Positions 57,752 through 64,000 of a DNA stretch of 64,000 bases are shown here, piece after piece. This DNA is from Parashewanella spongiae. GTDB lineage: Bacteria; Pseudomonadota; Gammaproteobacteria; Enterobacterales; Shewanellaceae. A model generated the notes under the pieces. It worked only from the letters and a program-made list of their open reading frames with translations, made no database searches and was not told the DNA's origin. The stretch spans positions 3,410,001 to 3,474,000 of the forward strand of contig NZ_CP037952.1 in NCBI RefSeq assembly GCF_004358345.1. The letters are read 5' to 3'. Positions within the stretch are counted from its first letter, which is position 1. Every line of letters begins with the position of its first letter. Position numbers and translations under genes: made by a program.

Positions 57752-57813
57752 TTAATAATTTTTCTTTGTTAATATAATCAAAGAATTTTTTATATACACA
57801 AACGGAGTATCCC

Positions 57814-59253
57814 ATGTTCCGCAGAACTAAGATCGTTACCACACTTGGCCCAGCAACTGATCGCGATGACAACCTACGTAAAATCATTGCAAAAGGCGCG
57901 AATGTAGTCAGATTAAACTTCTCTCACGGCTCACCAGAAGATCATCTTAAACGTGCTACTGATGCTCGAAATATCGCGAAAGAACTAGGTGTTCACGTTG
58001 CCATTTTAGGCGATCTGCAGGGGCCGAAAATCCGTGTATCAACGTTTAAAGACAATAAAAAGGTACAACTTGACTTAGGTCAGCCATTCATCCTAGATGC
58101 TGATTTAGCGAAAGGTGAAGGTACTGTTCAACAAGTAGGCATTGATTACAAGCAGTTACCTCAAGATGTAAACATTGGCGACATTCTGATGTTGGACGAT
58201 GGTAGAGTACAGCTTAAAGTTGAACGTGTTGAAGGCCAAAAAGTCCACACGACAGTTACCGTTGCGGGCCCATTATCAAACAATAAAGGCATCAACAAGC
58301 AAGGTGGTGGCTTATCAGCCGCAGCATTAACAGAAAAAGATAAAGCAGACATTATCACTGCTGCTGAAATTGGTGTTGAATACCTCGCCGTTTCATTCCC
58401 TCGTACAGGGGCAGATCTCGACTATGCACGTGACTTAGCAAAACAAGCGGGTCATGAACCTATGATTGTTGCAAAAGTAGAGCGTGCTGAAGCTGTTGCA
58501 ACTGATGAAGCTATGGACGATGTAATTAAAGCATCCGATGTAGTAATGGTTGCTCGTGGTGATTTAGGTGTTGAAATTGGCGATGCTGCACTAGTTGCGG
58601 TTCAGAAGAAACTTATCCAACGTTCTCGCCAATTGAACAAAGTAGTCATTACCGCAACTCAAATGATGGAATCTATGATTACCAGTCCAATGCCGACTCG
58701 TGCTGAAGTAATGGACGTTGCCAACGCTGTCCTTGATGGCACTGACGCAGTAATGCTTTCTGCCGAAACCGCTGCTGGTGACTTCCCAGAAGAAACTGTT
58801 ACGGCAATGGGTAACGTATGTATTGGTGCTGAGGCTCATCCAAGTATCACAGCTTCAAAACATAGATTAGATGAATCTTTCACTACGATTGAAGAAACCA
58901 TCGCACTTTCAACCATGTATGCCGCCAACCACTTAAAGAGCATTAAGGCTATCATAGCATTAACTGAATCTGGTGAAACGCCTAAGTTAATGTCTCGTAT
59001 TAGCTCTTCATTGCCTATTTTCGCTTTAGCTCGTCATGACAAATCGCTCGCTAAAATGGCACTTTATCGTGGTATTAAGCCTGTCTATTTCGACTCAACT
59101 AAATATTCAGCGGACACTCTAGCGAAAAAAGCACTGGAAGAACTAACATCTTCAGGTTATTTAAAGTCAGGTGATACAGTGTTGATGACTAAGGGTGACT
59201 CAATGGAAACGGTTGGCGGAACAAATACTTGTAAAGTACTCGTTGTTGCTTAA
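57814..59253 (+). CDS. pyk: Pyruvate kinase
   Basis: A 479-residue enzyme making pyruvate and ATP from phosphoenolpyruvate. '[14 protein letters not shown]' at the start, '[13 protein letters not shown]' near 31, '[11 protein letters not shown]' near 67, '[12 protein letters not shown]' near 248 and the signature '[12 protein letters not shown]' near 274 are complete. Length and short B-domain agree with the PykA/type II group. A MITE-2 copy begins 15 bp after the stop. Confidence 0.96.
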   Translation: MFRRTKIVTTLGPATDRDDNLRKIIAKGANVVRLNFSHGSPEDHLKRATDARNIAKELGVHVAILGDLQGPKIRVSTFKDNKKVQLDLGQPFILDADLAKGEGTVQQVGIDYKQLPQDVNIGDILMLDDGRVQLKVERVEGQKVHTTVTVAGPLSNNKGINKQGGGLSAAALTEKDKADIITAAEIGVEYLAVSFPRTGADLDYARDLAKQAGHEPMIVAKVERAEAVATDEAMDDVIKASDVVMVARGDLGVEIGDAALVAVQKKLIQRSRQLNKVVITATQMMESMITSPMPTRAEVMDVANAVLDGTDAVMLSAETAAGDFPEETVTAMGNVCIGAEAHPSITASKHRLDESFTTIEETIALSTMYAANHLKSIKAIIALTESGETPKLMSRISSSLPIFALARHDKSLAKMALYRGIKPVYFDSTKYSADTLAKKALEELTSSGYLKSGDTVLMTKGDSMETVGGTNTCKVLVVA

Positions 59254-59268
59254 ATATTTAGTTTTATA

Positions 59269-59617
59269 ATACCAATTACAGTAATTAATCTCTCACTCAG
59301 CAAGAGCTAAAGGGTTTCAGTGCAAGGCACAAGCTCGAAGTACTATATTCCCTACGGCCGCCATACAAAGCTGGCGTTCAACGCACTTAGTGCTTTTGTC
59401 GGGATAATTCAAGTGCTTGTAACACAGTAATGGAACCCTTTAGCCTTGCCCTTCGGGAGTTTGTATGTGCTCAAATTACTTCTCAAAATTGCCTTGACGT
59501 AGCAATGTAATAACGACAGCTGTATATGTCGGTAACAACTATGCCTTCATCAATTTCGATTGCACTTTGAGCAAATACATAGCTCTGAGTTGAGCATTTA
59601 ATTACTGTAATTGGTAT
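59269..59617 (+). mobile_element. MITE-2 copy downstream of pyk
   Basis: The element is 349 bp with both 20-bp termini perfectly complementary. It has separated pyk from the strong terminator that follows. Same orientation as the 26.6 kb copy. Confidence 0.92.
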
Positions 59618-59641
59618 AAGTTATAGCTTTCTATATGTCAT

Positions 59642-59672
59642 AAAAAAACGCCACAGCTGTGGCGTTTTTTTA
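59642..59672. terminator. Strong bidirectional terminator
   Basis: Perfect palindrome AAAAAACGCCACAG/CTGTGGCGTTTTTT between convergent pyk and fadE, with T runs on both strands. Confidence 0.92.
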
Positions 59673-59687
59673 TGGGGAAAATACAGG

Positions 59688-61964
59688 TTATAACGTCTCG
59701 AAATCGTCCACATTTATGGCAGCTAAACGCAAGTCATCAGCCTCTTTTAATTGTTCGAATTCAGTTTCCGAAATGACCTCTTTTTCTAGGGCTAAATTAA
59801 ATAACGCCATGCCACGTAGTTTACGGTGCAATTGTCCGTCTTTTTTCGCTTGATTCATTTTTTCATACAAGCTCCTACATTCATGTTGAGCCAAGAATGC
59901 ACGTTCAACTTCTGCTACCCCACTCTTATCACCTTCATAAACATGACTTAAAAAGGTAATACGATCACGCGCAGGGCTTGGCTTCAACATCGCGTTAGAT
60001 AATATAATAGCTTGTTTATCCGACGGCGCCTTGAATCGGTTACCTAACGGAAAGATTAAAACAGTTAACAGCCACGATATCGGTTTATTCGGGAAATTAC
60101 GGATTGCTTCCTGCATAGCTTGTGCGGCCTGATACAAACGATCACGCATAACATAGTGCACAATAGGTAAATCATCCTGTTGGTGCCCATTATCTTCGAA
60201 TAATTTTAAGGCAGCTGAGCCCAGATACAACTGACTTAATACGTCACCTAAGCGAGCAGATAGCATTTCCTTTCGCTTCAACTCTCCACCAAGTACCAAC
60301 ATAGACACATCTGTCATAAATGCCAGTGCAGCAGACATACGTGACATGTCTTTATAATATTGCTGGGTTTCACCACTTACCGGAGCTTGTGCAAGCCAGC
60401 TTGCTGTCAAAGCATGGCCTAAAGCACTAAAGGCATTTCGGCAAGCATAACCAATGTGTCCCATTAACAATTTGTCAAAACGATCGACTGCCGCTTTTTG
60501 GTCTTCCATTACTGCGGTTTCCATTTCAGGAATCACGTAAGGGTGGCAGCGTGTTGCACCTTGTCCAAAAATCATCAATGAACGAGTAAGTATGTTTGCA
60601 CCCTCAACAGTAATCGAAATAGGCAGTCCCATGTAGCCATGCCCTAAATAGTTTTTAGGCCCTAGCTGAATACCTTTACCCGATTGGATGTCCATTGCGT
60701 CATTGATTACCTTACGACCCAGTTCGGTCATGTGATATTTTGCAATAGCCGTAACAACAGATGGTTTAACTTTTAAATCTATACCTGTTGTCGTTAATCG
60801 ACGTGCTGCTTCTAATTGATATGAATTAGCAACAATTCTTGATAATGCTTCTTGAACACCCTCGAATTTACCAATTGATAAGCCAAATTGCTTACGAACA
60901 TAACTATAAGCCGTAGTCGTTTGAGTTGCTAAGTGCCCTGAAGCTGTTGCCAATGCAGGTAATGAAATACCTCGACCTGCTGATAAACACTCAACCAGCA
61001 TACGCCAACCTTTACCTGCATACTGTGGGCCTCCAATGATCCAATCTAAAGGAATAAAAACATCTTCACCTGAGGTTGTGCCGTTCATAAAGGCCAACCC
61101 CATTGGATCATGGCGGCGGCCGATTTCCACCCCCTTATAATTGGTTGGAATTAACGCACAAGTAATCCCTAAATCGACTTCTTCACCCAAAAGTCCATCA
61201 GGATCTCGCATCTGAAAAGCTAAACCCAAAACTGTCGCGACGGGAGCCAGCGTAATGTATCGTTTATTCCAAGTTAAAGATAACCCTAGAACCTCTTCGC
61301 CTTGATATTCACGACGACATACAACACCGATGTCAGGAATACTGCCTGCATCACTTCCTGCTTCTGGTCCAGTCAATGCGAAACAAGGTAATTCACGACC
61401 ATCGGCTAATCGTGGAAGCCATTGATCTTTTTGTTCAGTTGTTCCGTAATGTGTTAATAGCTCACCAGGGCCCAAAGAGTTTGGCACCATAACTGACACT
61501 GCTGCACTTACGCTTCGAGTTGCAAGCATGGTAACAATGGTCGAATTCGCATAAGCAGAAAACTCTTTACCACCATATTTTTTAGGAATAATAAGCGCGA
61601 AAAAGCCTTCTTTTTTAAAGTAATCCCATAACTCTGGCGGTAAATCACGACGATTTTGCACAATGTCATAATCGTCTATCATTGTCAGAGCCGTTTTGAC
61701 TTTGCTCTCAATAAAATCTTTTTCTTCAGAATTTAGCGTTGGCTTTCCATAACTGTGAAGGGTATTCCAATCAGGACGCCCTCTAAACAACTCTGCTTCC
61801 CACCATACATCCCCCGCTTCCATTGCTTCACGTTCAGTGTCTGATAATGGTGGTAACACTCGCTTGAAAAAAGCAAATGCTGGCCGGGTAATAAATCGCA
61901 TTCGAATACTTCTAACTCCGAATACGACAGCAATTAATATTAAGAGCAGTACTACAATACTCAT
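59688..61964 (-). CDS. fadE: Acyl-CoA dehydrogenase FadE
   Basis: A 758-residue FadE-type enzyme, about twice the size of ordinary acyl-CoA dehydrogenases. An N-terminal hydrophobic segment (VVLLLILIAVVFGV) suggests membrane attachment. 'FFALIIPKKYGGKEFSA' near residue 117, 'FALTGPEAGSDAGSIPD' near 194 and 'SGKGIQLGPKNYLGHGYMGL' (shortened IQLGPKNYLG) near 430 fit the family. It performs the first step of fatty-acid beta-oxidation. Immediately downstream of a PsrA-like regulator with a 22-bp gap. Confidence 0.94.
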   Translation of the reverse strand: MSIVVLLLILIAVVFGVRSIRMRFITRPAFAFFKRVLPPLSDTEREAMEAGDVWWEAELFRGRPDWNTLHSYGKPTLNSEEKDFIESKVKTALTMIDDYDIVQNRRDLPPELWDYFKKEGFFALIIPKKYGGKEFSAYANSTIVTMLATRSVSAAVSVMVPNSLGPGELLTHYGTTEQKDQWLPRLADGRELPCFALTGPEAGSDAGSIPDIGVVCRREYQGEEVLGLSLTWNKRYITLAPVATVLGLAFQMRDPDGLLGEEVDLGITCALIPTNYKGVEIGRRHDPMGLAFMNGTTSGEDVFIPLDWIIGGPQYAGKGWRMLVECLSAGRGISLPALATASGHLATQTTTAYSYVRKQFGLSIGKFEGVQEALSRIVANSYQLEAARRLTTTGIDLKVKPSVVTAIAKYHMTELGRKVINDAMDIQSGKGIQLGPKNYLGHGYMGLPISITVEGANILTRSLMIFGQGATRCHPYVIPEMETAVMEDQKAAVDRFDKLLMGHIGYACRNAFSALGHALTASWLAQAPVSGETQQYYKDMSRMSAALAFMTDVSMLVLGGELKRKEMLSARLGDVLSQLYLGSAALKLFEDNGHQQDDLPIVHYVMRDRLYQAAQAMQEAIRNFPNKPISWLLTVLIFPLGNRFKAPSDKQAIILSNAMLKPSPARDRITFLSHVYEGDKSGVAEVERAFLAQHECRSLYEKMNQAKKDGQLHRKLRGMALFNLALEKEVISETEFEQLKEADDLRLAAINVDDFETL

Positions 61965-61986
61965 AGCAAAACCTTTTGCTTGTTAT

Positions 61987-62619
61987 TTAAATGGTAGCGA
62001 CAGGTACAGCAACACCTGCAGCCATATAAGGGATCAACTTTCGTATCACAGCCTCGATATCATTTTGTTCTTTAAAATCTGCAGCCGCAATTTCCATTAA
62101 TGCATCCGATGATGCCATAGTGAAAACCACAGTTCCTAAAGTAAAGTGTAGACGCCAAAACATTTCTGCTGCAGGAATATGAGGTGCACAAGTTTGAACG
62201 GCATGAACGAACTCCATTAAAGGTTCTTGATAATGTGTGGTGATAAACCATCGTAAATGGCCTTGGCTTTCGATATAACCCCGACCAAGTAGTTGTAAAA
62301 AATTACTTGTTCCGTCGGTATGCAATTGATCTAAGTCCAATAAAGGTTGCACTAAACAAGAAAACACATCGTTCAAATTTGAAGATTCTGTAAGTTGTGA
62401 TAATGATGCAGACGCAGAAGGCATAAATGCGTCTAAATATCTAGCGAGTACCGCGCGTATAAGTTCTTTCTTTGAGCCAAAGTGATAATTAACAGAAGCT
62501 AAATTTACTTCAGCTTTGCTGGTAATAAGTCTGAGAGACGTTTCTGAAAAGCCTCGCTCAGCAAACAATTTTTCAGCCGCATTAAGTATCTTAGATTTAG
62601 TGTCGGGTCTAACCGCCAT
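61987..62619 (-). CDS. psrA: TetR-family regulator of fatty-acid genes (PsrA-like)
   Basis: A 210-residue TetR protein. The helix-turn-helix 'AAEKLFAERGFSETSLRLI' and 'VNYHFGSKKELIRAVL' are typical of PsrA, which represses beta-oxidation genes until long-chain fatty acids bind. 'LGRGYIES' near residue 113 and the C-terminal 'GTVVFTMASSDAL' also agree. An AAGGTCAAGGA site precedes the ATG. It is the first gene of a probable psrA-fadE operon and has a PsrA-type palindrome upstream, consistent with autoregulation. Confidence 0.85.
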   Translation of the reverse strand: MAVRPDTKSKILNAAEKLFAERGFSETSLRLITSKAEVNLASVNYHFGSKKELIRAVLARYLDAFMPSASASLSQLTESSNLNDVFSCLVQPLLDLDQLHTDGTSNFLQLLGRGYIESQGHLRWFITTHYQEPLMEFVHAVQTCAPHIPAAEMFWRLHFTLGTVVFTMASSDALMEIAAADFKEQNDIEAVIRKLIPYMAAGVAVPVATI

Positions 62620-62637
62620 TCCTTGACCTTCATTTAA

Positions 62638-62656
62638 TTTAAAACAGTTGTTTAAA
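62638..62656. promoter_or_regulatory. Candidate PsrA operator
   Basis: TTTAAAACAGTTGTTTAAA is a near-perfect palindrome 19 bp before the psrA start. It matches the AAAC-N4-GTTT core known for PsrA sites in Pseudomonas and Shewanella. Confidence 0.65.
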
Positions 62657-62675
62657 ATTAAATGTTCTATGTGAA

Positions 62676-62694
62676 ATTGTCAATGTAATTGGTA
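62676..62694. repeat. Isolated MITE-2 terminal fragment
   Basis: 'gtaattggtataaaa' equals the outer end of a MITE-2 terminus with its usual flank. No partner terminus is nearby, so it is a remnant or chance match. Confidence 0.35.
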
Positions 62695-62902
62695 TAAAAG
62701 CCAGTATTTATGCAGATTTCAGATAAGAAACTTCCACCTTCAGTTTATGTATACATCAATATTTAAATTGCGATGAACTAAAGACTTGTTATCGAAGCAG
62801 TGAATGGATTACTGATTAATAATCATCACCATACTCACAAATGCAAATTAATTTTAGTTTAGGTAAACTAACTTGAAAAATAATATCGAGGAAGTCCGTA
62901 AA

Positions 62903-64000
62903 ATGAAGACAACTACTCCCAAACCCGCTCGTCTCGCCCTAGCCATAGCGCTGACTTTAAGTATTGGAGCTTGTGCTGAACAACAAGCCGAAAAATCAAC
63001 TGAAAACGAAGTCACAGTAGCACAAGCAAATGAATTTATCGACAACGCAGAGCAACAGCTATCACAACTCTCAATTGAGGCAAATCGCGCCGAATGGATA
63101 TACAGCAACTTCATCACTGAAGATACAGCATCACTTGCTGCCGCAGTAGGTGAAAAAGTTACGGCCAGCTCAGTAAAATTCGCGACAGAAGCTGCAAAAT
63201 ATGCAGACTTGAAACTCGGCCCAGTTAACGCTCGTAAACTCAATACATTGCGAACTAGCCTAGTGCTACCTGCACCATTGGATCCCAAAAAGAACGCTGA
63301 GCTCGCTGGTATTAGTGCTGAGCTAAACGGATTATACGGAAAAGGAAAGTACTGCTTTGCTGATGGTAATTGTATGACCTTACCTGAATTGTCTGCCATT
63401 ATGGCTGAATCACGTGATCCAGCTTTGCTTTTGGAAGCATGGAAAGGCTGGCGAGAAATATCGAAGCCTATGCGACCATTGTTTAAGCGTGAAGTCGAAT
63501 TGGCAAACGAAGGGGCAAGAGATCTCGGTTTTAATGATTTATCGGAGCTTTGGCGTAGTCAATACGACATGAAGCCTGACGAATTTTCTCAAGAACTCGA
63601 TAAACAATGGGGAAAGATTAAACCATTATATGATTCTTTGCATTGTTACGTTCGCGGCGAACTAAACCAGAAGTATGGTGATGAGGTTGTTTCAAAGACT
63701 GGCCCTATTCCAGCCCATTTACTTGGTAATATGTGGGCTCAAACATGGGGTAATATTTATGATGAAGTTTCTCCAGAAAATGGCGATCCTGGTTATGATT
63801 TAACTAAGCTTCTTGTTGATAATAATTACGACGAAAAGAAAATGGTCCAGCAGGCTGAAGGCTTCTTTACTTCACTTGGTTTTGAGCCACTTCCAGAAAC
63901 CTTCTGGACTCGTTCGTTATTCACCCAACCTAAAGACCGCGATGTTGTCTGCCATGCTTCTGCTTGGGATTTAGATAATTTAGATGATATTCGTATCAAG
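62903..64000 (+). CDS. M2-family metallopeptidase lipoprotein (cut by window edge)
   Basis: 366 codons are open to the window end. The start has a lipoprotein signal (LALAIALTLSIGAC, Cys at about 24) after a GAGGAAGT site. The rest matches bacterial relatives of angiotensin-converting enzyme (peptidyl-dipeptidase): 'EANRAEWIYSNFITEDTA' near 60, 'GLYGKGKYCF' near 148, 'EAWKGWREISKPMRPLF' near 179, 'PIPAHLLGNMWAQTWGNIYD' near 270. The zinc motif HEXXH lies beyond the edge. It would remove dipeptides from peptide C-termini in the periplasm. Confidence 0.9.
   Translation, partial: MKTTTPKPARLALAIALTLSIGACAEQQAEKSTENEVTVAQANEFIDNAEQQLSQLSIEANRAEWIYSNFITEDTASLAAAVGEKVTASSVKFATEAAKYADLKLGPVNARKLNTLRTSLVLPAPLDPKKNAELAGISAELNGLYGKGKYCFADGNCMTLPELSAIMAESRDPALLLEAWKGWREISKPMRPLFKREVELANEGARDLGFNDLSELWRSQYDMKPDEFSQELDKQWGKIKPLYDSLHCYVRGELNQKYGDEVVSKTGPIPAHLLGNMWAQTWGNIYDEVSPENGDPGYDLTKLLVDNNYDEKKMVQQAEGFFTSLGFEPLPETFWTRSLFTQPKDRDVVCHASAWDLDNLDDIRIK

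Noticed and set aside
62854-63399. A 181-codon frame on the minus strand
   Set aside because: It lies antisense inside the M2 peptidase gene, which has a signal peptide and clear family motifs.
1-64000. CRISPR arrays, rRNA or tRNA genes, prophage modules
   Set aside because: No regularly spaced short repeats, no rRNA-like conserved blocks, no cloverleaf noticed and no phage structural genes; the repeats present are dispersed inverted elements.

Overview
The window is about 64 kb of a moderately AT-rich marine gammaproteobacterial chromosome. The gene set points to the order Alteromonadales (Shewanella, Colwellia, Psychrobium or Thalassotalea type): oleABCD hydrocarbon genes, a PanP-type decarboxylase, HexR next to zwf-pgl-edd-eda, PsrA next to fadE, and regulators of the proteobacterial dedicated sortase (PDS) system. 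The genus cannot be fixed from this sequence alone, and I saw no rRNA, tRNA or CRISPR array.

Layout. 0-3.5 kb: two spondin-domain proteins and a two-component pair. 4-9.5 kb: orphan proteins, a DUF445 protein, a membrane protein and panP. 9.6-14.6 kb: oleA-oleB-oleC-oleD on the minus strand. 15.2-17.1 kb: a DUF1289 gene and a decayed HAD-like gene. 17.5-25.4 kb: a minus-strand valine/branched-chain acyl-CoA operon (thiolase, mmsA, acyl-CoA dehydrogenase, enoyl-CoA hydratase, 3-hydroxyisobutyryl-CoA hydrolase, mmsB, SDR). 25.7-30 kb: an orphan protein, a 2-Cys peroxiredoxin, a Na+/H+ antiporter-family permease and a small tyrosine phosphatase. 30.3-34.2 kb: IS91 and integrase relics, a pdsO-like gene and about 1 kb of nested repeats. 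34.2-37.1 kb: pdsR and pdsS. 37.1-39.8 kb: metC between two pairs of repeat elements. 39.8-45.1 kb: an orphan protein, DUF2789, upp and purMN. 45.1-48 kb: an M28 peptidase gene split by a fresh ISAs1-type element. 48.2-51.6 kb: small envelope and membrane genes and a methyltransferase. 51.7-59.3 kb: Entner-Doudoroff operon, hexR and pyk. 59.7-62.6 kb: fadE and psrA. The right edge cuts an M2 metallopeptidase.

The most unusual trait is the density of short non-autonomous repeats. MITE-1 is present in five copies of exactly 233 bp with 5-bp target duplications. MITE-2 is present in five copies of about 350-530 bp whose inverted termini carry a palindromic core. MITE-3 is present in three copies of about 262-315 bp. 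A paired-hairpin BIME-like repeat occurs several times. These elements have altered genes: a MITE-1 copy replaces the C-terminus and stop codon of oleB and the native end can still be read on its far side; a MITE-2 terminus supplies the last residues and stop of pdsS; another MITE-1 copy splits the HAD-like gene in frame. Five of the six longer orphan genes lie beside such an element.

The catabolic genes form a coherent picture: valine and fatty-acid breakdown (mms operon, fadE/psrA), the Entner-Doudoroff route under HexR, and the head-to-head condensation of fatty acyl chains by OleABCD. The PDS regulators and OmpA-like protein persist although no sortase or sortase target is visible in the window.
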